This document shows, piece after piece, positions 1 to 10,833 of a DNA stretch of 64,000 bases. The notes below the pieces were generated by a model. It worked only from the letters and a program-made list of their open reading frames with translations, searched no databases and was not told where the DNA came from. Source of the stretch: Chlorocebus sabaeus (taxonomy: Eukaryota > Chordata > Mammalia > Primates > Cercopithecidae); the NCBI RefSeq assembly GCF_047675955.1, contig NC_132912.1, positions 21,860,500 to 21,924,499 of the forward strand. Direction: 5' to 3'. The translations under genes were made by a program, and so were the position numbers. Every line of letters begins with the position of its first letter. The stretch's first letter is position 1.

Positions 1-105
1 GGGGTTTCACCATGTAGACCAGGGTGGTTTTGAACTCCTGACCTCAGGTGATCCACCTATCTTGGCATCCCAAAGTGCTAGGATTACAGGCCACCATGCC
101 CGGCC
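1..105 (-). mobile_element. Alu, partial (cut by the window edge)
   Basis: Left-monomer end in minus orientation, ending with the Alu head CCCGGCC at 105. Confidence 0.9.
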
Positions 106-747
106 AAAAAATATTATCTTAAATGGTACTAGATTATAAAGTATATCAATTCTGGAATACTCCATAATACAAATAACAACTATCCTTATTAATAAAGAAG
201 GATATGCCATTTATCTTTAACTGACTGCTATAACTTTGGGAGTTTAATTTTGGTTTGGGGGCCATTTTACTCAGAAATGAAGAGGGTTTGGCATAACAGT
301 AGAGTAAGAACCATTAAGAGTCCTTGTTGAATACTTTTCAGGACCATACTCTTAGTGCTAACACTTTTAAACAGGAAAAGAAAAGTCTTCCAAAACCACT
401 AAATTTTTGTGTATATAGATAAATGTGAAACTAAGCAGGGCAGACATGTTTCTTGGAATTTTAGGGCTTTTCCAAGGTTCTACCTCATGGAGTGAGGAAG
501 AAGCTGAGATGATGAGACTTTAGCCTCCCTCGTTTTGGCATTAACCAGAGAAGCTCTGCTTTTTGTATCATTCTTTAATATACTGGGGTTCTATGTAAAA
601 TGTCATTAGAAAAAAAAAGTGTTCCTTTGTAGGAAGGTAGGAAGAAAAAAAGGGAGAGAGAGAAGAAGGAAATCAGCATGTTAGGGAATATTAGGGGGTG
701 TGTATGTATGCATCCATACCATCAGTACTTATAAAAGGTATGTTTGT
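106..747. other. No gene seen; unique or old-repeat sequence
   Basis: AT-rich sequence with a purine-rich patch at about 637-670. I recognise no repeat family, exon or RNA gene here. Confidence 0.5.
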
Positions 748-966
748 TGGTGAAACCCCGTCTCTACTAAAAATACAAAAATTAGCTGGGCATGGTGGTA
801 CACGCCTGTAGTCCCAGCTACTCGGGAGGCTGAGGCAGGAGAATTGCTTGAACCTGGGAGGTGGAGGTTGCAGTGAGCTGAGATTGCGCCACTGCACTCC
901 AGGCTGGTGACAGAATGAGGCTCCATCTCAAAAAAAAAAGCCAAAAAAAAAAAAAAAAAAAAAAAA
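748..966 (+). mobile_element. 5'-truncated Alu with intact target duplication
   Basis: Starts mid-element at GGTGAAACCCCG. It is flanked by AGGTATGTTTG on both sides (about 737 and 969), so truncation happened at insertion rather than later. Confidence 0.93.
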
Positions 967-2835
967 CAGGTATGTTTGTGTGTGCACGTTCTGGGAGAAA
1001 CAACTTTAGGTCAACTGGGTCTATTCATGTAAAAACGATGAATGTCAACGAACATTAGTGCAATTCTTACTGAATTATATGTGTTGTCTATTATATATAT
1101 ATAACCACATCTACCTAATTAAAAGTATTGGTATTTGAGATTGTTCTAAATTATAATTTAAAATTAAGAAGTATATAACCTAGGTTTTAAAGGGAACAAG
1201 AAAAGAAAACAGTTGTAATTTTGGATCTTCACACAGTTATATGCATTAAAAAATTTTTTATGTGTTGCATCGTTTGTAAAGTAAGGGCAACATTATCTCT
1301 CAAAACAAAAAGAAACAGAACAGGCATTTTATAACAATGAATAAAATGAAAAGTCTCTGAGAAAGTAAATTTTTACACAGTAGAAAACACTGCTAGTTGG
1401 GACACTGCCTTCTCAAGATTAAAACCAAATGTCTTTCAAACTAAACAATTTTTCAATTTTGAAAAGGAAAAATAATTAAGTGCATTGATTTAAATGACCA
1501 GAATGCCATTTACTTTAAAAGACCTTTCTTTTTACCCGGAGCAAGCAAATCAATCAAATAGTAAAGAGGAAAGTACAATAATAACTGTAAGACAAGGTTT
1601 CATGGAAGATGAAATACTGGCTGTATACAAGATCTGTGTTCCACAGACTTTGTTTTCTTTGAGGTCTTCCAACCCAATACTAACCAGGTCCAGCTAGCTT
1701 AGCTTACAAAATCTGACAAGGGCACAGCCCATGGCAATAAGGATGCAGGATAGTGATTTTATTTCTTATTTTATTCATTGCAGCCCCAGGGAGAGAGATA
1801 ACGAGAACAGATATTAAATCCAGGTCTCCTAAATAAAACACTGCAGAACATTACCACTAGGTCACCGGGGGGAAGAGGAAGAAAATATTTTATTTTAAAA
1901 GAGTCTATTTGTTATAATATTTATGGTGGAAAATTATTTGTTTTGGCTTACCTGATGAAATTAGAACCTTACTCTCATTAATCATAAATTTGAATGACTG
2001 TTTCCACAAAAAATTGTTTGGTATCTGCTTATTAGATTTAAAATGTTTAAACTACATTGTTGTGGAAACTGAAAAAAACACTATCACCAACTTAACTCAC
2101 AAAATGTCAGGCAGTTAAAAATCATCAGTTACAATTTTTAAAATTTCATCTAATCTTCCCACTACTTGGATATTTGTCATATTTCATTTATTCCTACCAA
2201 GTGTTGTAGGCACTGTCACTGATGAAAGCCCTGGCAAATTCTGGAGAATTTACCTACATTTGACTCTTCCAAGAACTTAAGAAGGTTAAGAAGTTCCTTC
2301 TTAAGGGAATGGCTTAATGCCTAACTTACTAATAATGCTGATTGAGCCATGTAAGATTCTTGACATTTGAATGTTTTTGCCCTAAAAAGTGGTTATTGCA
2401 TATGACTAAGTTAAACATAGCACAATGCCCCTGATACTCAAACTCCTATGTAAAATGAAGAAAATACTATACCTAAGATTCTTGTGAGGTTAAATGAGCC
2501 ACTCCATGAGCACATAGGACAGTATCTAACACTCAAAATATGTTAAGAATGATGAAAATAATGATGAAAATTTTATATTTCCCCTATTTGACATGGAATC
2601 ATCAGTAAAAATCAACAGAGTTTTCTATTATGGTATTTTTCTGGTATACTATGGTATAACTCCTATAGACATTAGGCATAGGGGTTATACACAGACATAC
2701 TAGCTCTGTCTATGGTCATTCACTGCCATGACATTTTACATCAACACTTTGTGAGATCTTTTAGATTATAAATACTGGACAAAACAAAAACTAGTCAGGG
2801 AAACTAACAGATAAACTCTTGGGAAAAAAGTCAAC
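967..2835. other. No gene seen; unique DNA with faint MIR relics
   Basis: Mostly AT-rich unique sequence. About 1,780-1,865 (AAATCCAGGTCTCC...ACCACTAGG) and 2,440-2,555 (AAAATGAAG...GTGAGGTTAAATGAG) resemble the ancient MIR SINE. An open stretch at 1,494-1,697 (plus) has no splice context or known motif and is not called. Confidence 0.45.
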
Positions 2836-3132
2836 TTTTTTTTTTTTTTTGAGACAGAGTCTGGCTTTGTTACGCAGGCTGGAGTACAGTGGCATGATCT
2901 CAGCTCATTGCAACCTCCACCCCCTGGGTTCAAGTGATTCTCCTGCCTCAGCTTCCCGAGTAGCTGGGATTACAGGCGTGTGCAACCACATCTGGCTAAT
3001 TTTTGTATTTTTAGTAGAGATGGGGTTTCGCCATGTTGGCCAGGTTGGTCTCTAACTCCTGACCTAAAGTGATCCACCCACCTCAGGCTCCCAAAGTGCT
3101 AGGATTACAGGCACGAGCCACTGTGCCCGGCC
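2836..3132 (-). mobile_element. Alu, full length
   Basis: Minus orientation with a T-tract at the left and AGTCAACTT as target duplication on both sides. Confidence 0.96.
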
Positions 3133-3457
3133 AGAGTCAACTTCTAAGTGCAAACAGCAAAAAGGGTAACTAGGATATATATTTATCTTCACTTTGGTTT
3201 ATACTAATGAAAAGGAAAAAACAAACAAAAAAACTTAAGCAAACTTTGAAAACGACAGCAGATACCAAACAAGGCGAGAACAAGAGGAAAACTTCATGTT
3301 TTAGGGTTTCTGAGTTTATAAAATGTTTTTAACACGTATCTCTTATCTCTAAAATAGAAAGAGGAGATAAGTTCATATTTTATAAGATACTAAATGGTAA
3401 GAAAACTAAAACCCAGATCATAAAAATAACAAATGGCGATGTTAAAACTAGAATCAG
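3133..3457. other. No gene seen
   Basis: AT-rich unique sequence; I recognise nothing in it. Confidence 0.5.
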
Positions 3458-3766
3458 GACAGGCATGGTAGCTCACGCCTATAATCCCAGCACTTTGGGA
3501 GGCTGAGGCAGGCGGATCACAAGGTCAGGAGTTTGAGACCAGACGGACCAAAAACGGTGAAACCCCATCTCTACTAAAAAATACAAAAAATTAGCCAGGT
3601 GTGGTGGTGCGCACCTGTAATCCCAGCTACTTGGGAGGCTGAGGCAAGAGAATTGCTTGAAACCAGGAGGTGGGGGTTGCAGTGAGCCAAGATGGCGCCA
3701 CGGCACTCCAGCCTGGGAGACACTGTGAGACTCTGCCTCAAAAAAAAAAAAAAAAAAAAAAAAAAA
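3458..3766 (+). mobile_element. Alu, full length
   Basis: Plus orientation with a 29-base A-tail and AAAACTAGAAT as target duplication (about 3,444 and 3,770). Confidence 0.96.
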
Positions 3767-4495
3767 CCAAAAACTAGAATTGAAGTATTCCAACCGTTAG
3801 AGACCAGGATCTTGTCTCCCACTCTTCCCAAGATTATGCTCTCTCAGCAGAGGTCACCATGACTAATTTGGCGCTTGATTAACTTAATAAGTACTTACTG
3901 AGAGTCTAATGTGTGCACATTTCTATGGTAAGTTCAACCACAGAAACCACAGATACGAATTCAATGAGAAAGAGAATACAGGCTTTGAAACAAAGGACTC
4001 TAAGAGAGCTAATGCTGCTTAATCACACAGTTCTATAGATAAAAACTCCAGTATGACCTCATTTAATTACATCTGCAAAGATCCTCTATTTCCAAATAAG
4101 GTCACATTCTAAGGTAATGGGGGGTCAGGACTTCAACATGAATTTTAAGGAGATAAAATTAGCTCCTAACACAAAAGGCAGGAGGAAGACAGATGAGGTA
4201 AAGGTTCTAAACCCATTGCATTTTCTGGAAAAAGGCAAAGAAATTCAAACAAGGCTGTGGTAAATTATCCACTAAAAATAAAATAAAATGAAAAGAGTAT
4301 ACAACTGCATCAATTTCACAGAAAGGAGAAATAAAATATTAAAAATTAATCCAAAAGAAAGCAAAAGAGGACACAGGAACAAATTTGAAACAAGAGGGAT
4401 AAACAGCAAATCCTAATAGATTTAAACCCCAAATGTCAATATTAATACTATATATAAATGAACTTAATGCTTACCCCAAATTTCAAAAACAGTAA
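3767..4495. other. No gene seen; possible L2 trace
   Basis: About 3,880-3,935 (TACTTACTGAGAGTCTAATGTGTGCAC) resembles the 3' end of LINE-2. The rest is unplaced A-rich sequence. Confidence 0.4.
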
Positions 4496-4787
4496 TGTCA
4501 GAGGCATTTGAACCACTGAAACTCCATCTTAGGTAGGGGCTGGATAAAATGAGGCTGAGATCTACTGGGCTTCATTCCCAGACGGTTAAGGCATTCTAAG
4601 TCACAGGATGAGATAGAAACGAGGTTGGCACAAGACACAGGTCATAAAGACCTTGTTGATAAAACGGGTTGCAGTAAAGCTGCTGGCCAAAACCCACCAA
4701 AACCAAGATGGCGATGTGAGTGACCTCTGGTGGTCCTCACTGCTACACTCCCACCAGCGCCATGATAGTTTGCAAATGCCATGGTAA
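4496..4787 (+). repeat. 5' half of an older class I ERV LTR, split by the HERV-E-like provirus
   Basis: Starts TGTCAGAGG and carries a GATGAGATAG...AAGATGGCG core typical of a MER4-group-like LTR (subfamily not assigned). It continues without loss at 14,582 after the provirus, apart from the GTAA duplication. Confidence 0.75.
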
Positions 4788-5242
4788 TAAGGAAGGAGAC
4801 CACGCCTCATATCATCTTATGCCCAATTTCTGCCTCCAAAGAAAGATGTAAAAACTAAAAGGCAGAAATGAAATCCACAGGCAGACAGCCCGGCGCCACA
4901 CCCTGGGCCTGGTAGTTAAAGACTGACCCCGACCTAATTGGTTATCTAAAGATTACAGATATTGTACAGAAATGCACTGTGAAAATCCCCATCTTGTTTT
5001 GTTCTGGTTTAATTACCCGTGCATAGAGCCCCCAGTCACGTACCCCCTTGCTTGCTCAATCAATCACGACCCTCTCACACACACCCCCCTTAGAGTTGTG
5101 AGCCCTTAAAAGGGATAGGAATTGCTCACTAGGGGAGCTTGCCACTTGAGACAGGAGTCTTGACAATGCCCCCGGCTGAATAAACCCCTTCCTTCTTTAA
5201 TTTGGTGTCTGAGGAGTTTTGTCTGCAGCTCGTCCTGCTATA
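4788..5242 (+). repeat. 5' LTR of the HERV-E-like provirus (LTR2 type)
   Basis: 455 bp running from TAAGGAAGG (an altered TG start) to CTGCTATA (altered CA end). It has a TATA-like CCCTTAAAAGGG near 5,105 and an intact AATAAA at 5,179-5,184, followed by a GT/T-rich region. The same sequence recurs as the 3' LTR and as a solo LTR at 27,596-28,059. Confidence 0.9.
5179..5184 (+). promoter_or_regulatory. Polyadenylation signal AATAAA in the 5' LTR
   Basis: Canonical hexamer in the R region of the 5' LTR. The matching site in the 3' LTR reads AACAAA, so the copy that would have ended the proviral transcript has decayed while this one survives. Confidence 0.6.
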
Positions 5243-5247
5243 TTTCT

Positions 5248-5265
5248 TGTTTCCCTGACCGGGAA
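5248..5265 (+). promoter_or_regulatory. Primer binding site, tRNA-Glu type
   Basis: The 18 bases starting six bases after the 5' LTR match the complement of the 3' end of tRNA-Glu (TGGTTCCCTGACCGGGAA) at all but the third base, where G is T. This is the main sequence reason for assigning the provirus to HERV-E. Confidence 0.85.
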
Positions 5266-5510
5266 GTGAGGTGATTGGCGGATAGTCGAGGCAGCTCCTT
5301 AGGTGGCTTGAGCCTGCCCTGTGGAACATCCCTGTGGAGGACTCTGACCAGGCCAAGCAACAGATCCTGAGAGCGCTCCCAGGTAGGCATTTGTCCCGGT
5401 GGGACACCTCGCCAGAACAGTGTGTAGCAGGCCCCTGTGGAGGATCAACGCAGTGGCTGAACACTGGGAAGGAACTGGTACTTGGAGTCCGTACATCTGA
5501 AACTTGGTAA

Positions 5511-5760
5511 GACTAGTCCTGAGAACTTGCCCACTCCATTTGAGTGGAAGCGTGGCCTGATCACCCACAGCATGCCTTTATCGGTGCTTTGGTTTGGTTT
5601 TGGTTTTGGTTTGGACTTGGTCTGAATTGACAGGACCAGTCTTGGGAACTTGCCTACTCCATTTGAGTGGAAGCGTGGCCTGATCACCCATGGTGTGCCT
5701 GTACTGGTATTTTGGTTTAGGTTTTTGACTTGACTTGGATTGCTTGATACCTTGGTTTTG
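5511..5760 (+). repeat. Tandem duplication in the proviral leader (122-bp period)
   Basis: A segment containing CCATTTGAGTGGAAGCGTGG occurs at about 5,538 and again about 122 bp further on. Each copy is followed by a G/T-rich tract of TTTGGTTTTGG-like repeats extending to about 5,820. It lies between the primer site and gag and is probably a family feature of HERV-E leaders. Confidence 0.75.
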
Positions 5761-5913
5761 GTTTTGACCTGGCTTAGATTTCTTGATACTCTGATTTTGG
5801 TTTTTGATTCTGGTTTGGAGTAAACTGTAAACGTGTGTGCGTGTGCCCTTTTTACCCATTCTTTGTTTTGTGGTGTGCGTGTGGTGTGAGCGTGGTGGTT
5901 GTCTCAAGGAAAC

Positions 5914-7500
5914 ATGGGTCAGGCACAAAGTAAGCCTACCCTACTAGGAACTATGTTGAAAAATTTCAAAAAGGGATTTAAGGGAGACTATGGAGTCACC
6001 ATGACACCAGGAAAACTTAGAACTTTGTGTGAGATAGACTGGCCAGCATTAGAGATGGGTTGGCCATCAGAAGGAAGCCTGGACAGGTCCCTTGTCTTGA
6101 AGGTATAGCACAGGGTAACCTGTAAGTCAGGGTACCCAGATCAGTTCCCATATATAGATTCTTGGTTATAGCTAGTTTTGAACCTCCCACAGTGGTTAAG
6201 AGGACAGGCAGCAGCAGTACTAGTAGCAAAGGGACAGTTAGTTAAGGAAGGTCCTTGCTCCACCCGCTGAGGGAAGTCGGCACCAAAAGTCCTGTCTGAC
6301 CTAATACCAGAAGAATCATGGCAGGAACTGGTACCAGCAATACCCCCTCCTTATTGGGAGGAAGGGCTCCCCACCCCGGAGCTCACAGCACCTCCACCTC
6401 CACCAGATGACCACACCCCTAGACCACCCAGAGTAGACAAGAGAGGAAGTGAAACCATGGGAGAAACTCCTCCCTTGGCAGCTCGCTTACAGCCCAAGAC
6501 TGGAATCCAAATGCCCCTGAGAGAGCAGCGATATACTGGAGTAGATGAGGATGGACACATGGTGGAAAGGTGTGCCTTTGTGTATCAACCTTTCACCTCT
6601 GCTGACCTCCTCAATTGGAAAAATAATACTCCATCTTACACTGAAAAGCCTCAAGCTTTAATTGACTTGCTCCAAACTATTATACAGACTCATAATCCTA
6701 CTTGGGCTGACTGCCACCAGCTGCTCATGTACCTCTTTAATACAGATGAAAGGCGAAGGGTGCTCCAGGCGGTAACTAAGTGGCTAGAGGAGCACGTCCC
6801 AGTCAATTACCAAAACCCCCAAAAATATACAAGAATTCAACTGCCAGGAACAGACCCCCAGTGGGACCCGAACGAGGGACCAGACATGGAGAGGCTAAGA
6901 TGGTACCGTGAGGCATTAATAGAAGGTCTAAAGAAAGGGGCTCAAAAGGTTACAAATGTAAATAAGGTCTCTGAGGTCATCCAAGGAAAAGAGAAGAGTA
7001 CAGCGCAATTCTATGAAAGACTGTGTGAGGCTTACCGTATGTACACTCCTTTTGATCCAGATAGTCCTGAAAATCAGTGCATGATTAACATGGCCTTAGT
7101 CAAAGCGCAGAAGATATCAGGAGAAAATTGCAGAAACAGGCTGGGTTTGTGGGTATGAATATCTCACAGTTACTGAAAATAGCTAATCAAGTGTTTGTGA
7201 ATAGAGATGCAACAAGCCGCAGAGAAAGCCATCAGGAAGGTGAACACCAGGCTAGGCGAAACGCCGACTTACTGGCCGCGGCCATTAAGGGAATTTCCCT
7301 GAAAGGAGAGGGAAAGGGGGGTTCAGGGAAGAATACCCAGTCTAATCACCCATGCTTGCAACATAACCAATGTGCCTATTGTAAGGAAATAGGACATTGA
7401 AAAGGTAAGTGTCCCCAGCTGAAGGAAAAGCAAGGTGGTTCGGAACAAAAGACCTCAGATAAAGACGAGGGAGCTTTGTTCAATCTGGCTGAAGGGCTTT
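5914..7500 (+). pseudogene. gag: gag relic of the HERV-E-like provirus
   Basis: The start at 5,914 gives Met-Gly-Gln, a myristoylation-type matrix N-terminus. The matrix/linker part has in-frame stops at 6,106-6,108, 6,169-6,171 and 6,268-6,270. A PPPY late-domain motif lies at 6,343-6,354. From 6,271 the frame stays open to 7,158 and covers the capsid region. A one-base frame change near 7,130-7,150 moves the reading to another frame, where nucleocapsid has one CCHC zinc knuckle (7,371-7,412); its Trp position has become a TGA stop (7,398-7,400). An Alu follows at 7,506. In gammaretroviruses this gene encodes the virion core. This copy cannot give a full-length product; only the capsid-like stretch is open. 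Confidence 0.9.
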
Positions 7501-7505
7501 CTTCC

Positions 7506-7810
7506 TTTTTTTTTTTTTTTTTGAGACGGAGTCTCGCTCTGTCACCCAGGCTGGAGTGCAGTGGCCGGATCTCAGCTCACTGCAAGCTCCGCCTCCCAGG
7601 TTCACGCCATTCTCCTGCCTCAGCCTCCCGAGTAGCTGGGACTACAGGCGCCCGCCACCTCGCCTGGCTAGTTTTTTGTATTTTTTAGTGGAGACAGGGT
7701 TTCACCATGTTAGCCCATGTTGGGATGGTCTCGATCTCCTGACCTTGTGATCCGCCCGTCTCGGCCTCCCAAAGTGCTGGGATTACAGGCTTGAGCCACT
7801 GCGCCCAGCC
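7506..7810 (-). mobile_element. AluY-type SINE inside the provirus (gag/pro junction)
   Basis: T-tract at 7,506-7,522 and head at 7,810. Bases match the young monkey-type AluY (CCGGATCTCAGCTCACTGC). I saw no convincing target duplication beside it. Confidence 0.95.
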
Positions 7811-8261
7811 ACTGGACTGAAGGGGACGGGGTTCAAGTGCCCCCAAGGAACCCACGGTCAGGATTACAATTGGGGGCAAGGACATTAGGTTTTTGGTTGA
7901 TACTGGAGCTGAACATTCAGTAGTGACCACCCCGGTAGCTCCCTTATCCAAGAAAATCATTGATATAATCGGAGCAACAGGAGTTTCCACTAAGCAGGCT
8001 TCCTGTCTACCACAGACCTGCTCGGTGGGGGGACATGAGATAGTTCACCAGTTCCTGCACATGCCTGGCTGTCCCTTGCCCTTGTGGGGAAGAGACTTGC
8101 TTAGCAAGCTAAGAGCCATCATCTCCTTTACAAAACCGGGCTCTTTACAGCTAAAGTTACTGGGAACAGGAGTTATCATGGCCCTTACGGTCCCCGGGGA
8201 AGAAGGGAGACTTTTTCTAACCGAGCCAGGCCAAGACATAAAACCAGCTTTAGCTGAGTGA
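7811..8261 (+). pseudogene. pro: Retroviral protease (pro) relic
   Basis: The frame downstream of the Alu carries the aspartic protease active-site motif Asp-Thr-Gly-Ala at 7,899-7,910, and stays open to a TGA at 8,259-8,261. Retroviral protease works as a dimer that cleaves Gag-Pol. In gammaretroviruses it follows gag by stop readthrough in the same frame, and here the frame before and after the Alu is the same. The N-terminal part is disrupted by the Alu insertion and possible loss of bases, so the product would be incomplete. Confidence 0.85.
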
Positions 8262-9968
8262 CGGCCCCAAGTATGGGCAGAGGATAACCCTCCGGGACTG
8301 GTGGTCAACCAAGCCCCCGTACCCACAGAAGTTAAGCCTGGGGCCCAACCAATTAGACAAAAGCAGTATCTGGTTCCCAGAGAAGCTCTCGAAGGAATCC
8401 AGGTTCATCTCAGGTGCTTGAAAGCCTATTCCTTGCCAGTTTCCATGGAACACCCCCCTGCTGCCTGTCCCTAAGCCAGGGACCAAGGACTACTGGCCAG
8501 TACAGGACTTGCGCTTGGTCAACCAAGCTACAGTGACTCCGCACCCAACAGTTCCTAACCTTTACACTTTGTTAGGGCTGCTGCCGGCTGAGGACAGCTG
8601 GTTTACCTGTCTGGACTTAAAAGATGCCTTCTTGGCCGGGCGCGGTGGCTCAAGCCTGTAATCCCAGCACTTTGGGAGGCCGAGATGGGCGGATCATGAG
8701 GTCAGGAGATCGAGACCATCCTGGCTAACATGGTGAAACGCCGTCTCTACTAAAAATACAAAAAACTAGCCGGGCGAGGTGGCGGGCGCCTGTAGTCCTG
8801 TAGTCCCAGCTACTCGGGAGGCTGAGGCAGGAGAATGGCGTGAACCTGGGAGGCGGAGCTTGCAGTGAGCTGAGATCTGGCCACTGCACTCCAGCCTGGG
8901 CGACAGAGCAAGACTCCGTCTCAAAAAAAAAAAAAAAAAAAAAAAAAAGATGCCTTCTTTAGCATCAGAATAGCTCCTGAGAGCCAGAAGCTGTTTGCCT
9001 TTCAGTGGGAAGATCCAGAGTCAGGTGTCACTACTCAGTACACTTGGACCCGGCTTCCCCAAGGGTTCAAGAACTCCCCTACTATCTTTGGGGAGGCCCT
9101 GATTCAAGACCTGCAAAAGTTTCCCGCTAAAGACCTAGGCTGCGTCTTGCTCCTGTACATGGACGACCTTCTGCTGGGACACTCCACGGCAGGTGGGTGC
9201 GCAAAAGGGACTGATGCCCTGCTTCGTCAGATCTGCAGATAGCAGGTACGCTACCTGGGATTCACTATTTGGAAAGGGCAGCGCCGCCTGGGGTCAGAAA
9301 GAAAGTAGGTCATCTGCAGCCTACTGGAACCTAAAACCAGAGGCAAGTAAGGGAATTTCTGGGAGCTGTGGGGTTTTGCAGATTATGGATTCCAAACTTT
9401 GCAGTACTAGCCAAACCTTTGTACGGGGTTACAAAGGGGGGTGGCCGGGAGCCTTCTGATTGGGGGCCTCTACAACAGCAAGCATTTTGTAAGTTAAAGG
9501 AAAAACTTATGTTGGCCCCAGCCCTAGGGACTACCAGATTTGACAAAGCCCTTTACACTCCATGTGTCAAAAAGAGAAAAAATGGCAGTTGGAGTTTTAA
9601 CCCAGACTGTGGGGCCCTGGCCAAGGCCAGTGGCCTGTCTCTCAAAACAACTAGATGGGGTTTGCAAAGGCTGGCTACCACGTCTAAGGGCCCTGGCAGA
9701 AACAACCCTGTAGCGCAAGAAGCAGATAAACTAACGCACAAGAAGCAGATAAACTAACACTTGGGCAAAACTGGAATATAAAGGCCCTCCATGCTGTGGT
9801 AACTTTGATGAATACCAAAGGACATCATTGGCTAACAAATGTTAGATTAACCAAGTACCAAAGCTTGCTATGTGAAAATCCACACATAACTACTGAAGTC
9901 TGTAACCCCCTAAATCCTACCACCCTGCTCCCAGTTCAGAGAGCCCGGTCGAGCATAACTGTGTAGAG
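8262..9968 (+). pseudogene. pol: Reverse transcriptase part of pol, broken by an Alu
   Basis: Short frame fragments carry polymerase landmarks: a hydrophobic Leu-Asp-Leu-Lys-Asp-Ala-Phe block at about 8,610-8,630 (cut by an Alu), the LPQG-type block near 9,055-9,065 and the catalytic YMDD at 9,156-9,167. Several stops and frame changes lie between them, for example the TGA reached at 8,261 and others after 9,185. The RNase H domain follows at 9,969. The order matches gammaretroviral pol. The enzyme is not encodable as it stands. Confidence 0.88.
8634..8945 (+). mobile_element. AluY-type SINE inside the RT domain
   Basis: Full-length, with head GGCCGGGCGC and a long A-tail. A 14-bp target duplication AAAGATGCCTTCTT flanks it (8,620-8,633 and 8,946-8,959). 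It interrupts the block that holds the first catalytic aspartate of RT. Confidence 0.97.
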
Positions 9969-10439
9969 GTGTTGGACTCAGTCTATTCTAGCAGACCTGA
10001 CCTTCGGGACCAGCCAAGGGCATCAGTAGACTGGGAATTATACGTGGACGGGAGCAGCTTCGTTAACCCACAAGGAGAAAGATGTGCAGGATATGCAGTG
10101 GTAACTTTGGATACTGTCATTGAAGCCAAACTGTTGCCACAGGGTACTTCAGCCCAGAAGGCTGAGCTCATTGCTTTAACTCGGGCTCTAAAACTCATTG
10201 AAGGTAAGACAGTAAGCATTTACACTGATTCTCGATATGCCTTTCTAACCCTCCAAGTGCATGGAACATTATATACGGAAAAGGGTCTGTTAAAACTCTG
10301 GGGGAAAAGACAAAAAATATCAACAAGAAATTCTACAATTATTGGAGGCAGTGTGGAAACCTTAGAGGGTGGCAGTCATGCACTGCAGGGGACATCAGTG
10401 AGCCTCCACCTCAGTGATCTTAGGAAACTCTCGAGCTGA
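9969..10439 (+). pseudogene. pol: RNase H domain of pol (relic, open for 156 codons)
   Basis: An open stretch carries the RNase H acidic residues in order: Asp at 10,047-10,049 (YVDGSS context), Glu at 10,164-10,166 (AQKAELIAL context) and Asp at 10,227-10,229 (YTDSRYAF context). The C-terminal third drifts out of the expected frame before the stop at 10,439. This domain would degrade RNA in RNA:DNA hybrids during reverse transcription. It is separated from RT by frame breaks and from integrase by an Alu. Confidence 0.85.
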
Positions 10440-10532
10440 TTCAGAAGCTCGAAAAGCAACATCTACCCCTTAATGGGCATCAGTAGTAGCCCCCTTACTC
10501 CCTCAAACACCTGACCTGGTACCTACCTATTC

Positions 10533-10833
10533 TTTTTTTTTTGAGATGGAGTCTGGCTTTGTCGCCCAGGCTGAAGTGCAGTGGCGCGATCTTGGCTCAC
10601 TGCAAGCTCCGCCTCCTGGGTTCACGCCATTCTCCTGCCTCAGCCTCCGAGTAGCTGGGACTACAGATGCCCACCACCTCGCCCGGCTAATTTTTTTTTT
10701 TTTTGTATTTTTAGTAGAGACAAGGTTTCACCGTGTTAGCCAGGAGGATAGTCTCGATCTCCTGACCTCGTGATCCACCCGCCTCGGCCTCCCAAAGTGC
10801 TGGGATTACAGGCGTGAGCCACCGTGTCCGGCC
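10533..10833 (-). mobile_element. AluY-like SINE between RNase H and integrase
   Basis: Minus orientation, flanked by a 15-bp target duplication GGTACCTACCTATTC (10,518-10,532 and 10,834-10,848). Contains an internal T-run at about 10,690-10,703. Confidence 0.96.

Noticed and set aside
1494..1697. 67-codon plus-strand open frame in unique DNA
   Set aside because: No start context, splice sites or recognisable motif; length is within chance for AT-rich DNA.
3479..3831. Open frames of 60-150 codons across Alus (also at 2,819, 7,476, 10,546, 46,151, 55,499, 59,776, 63,050)
   Set aside because: They are chance frames through Alu sequence with the familiar Alu-derived peptide patterns.
5129..5928. 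Minus-strand open frames in the proviral LTR and leader
   Set aside because: They run antisense through the LTR and the G/T-rich leader; no motif, and the repeat explains the low stop density.
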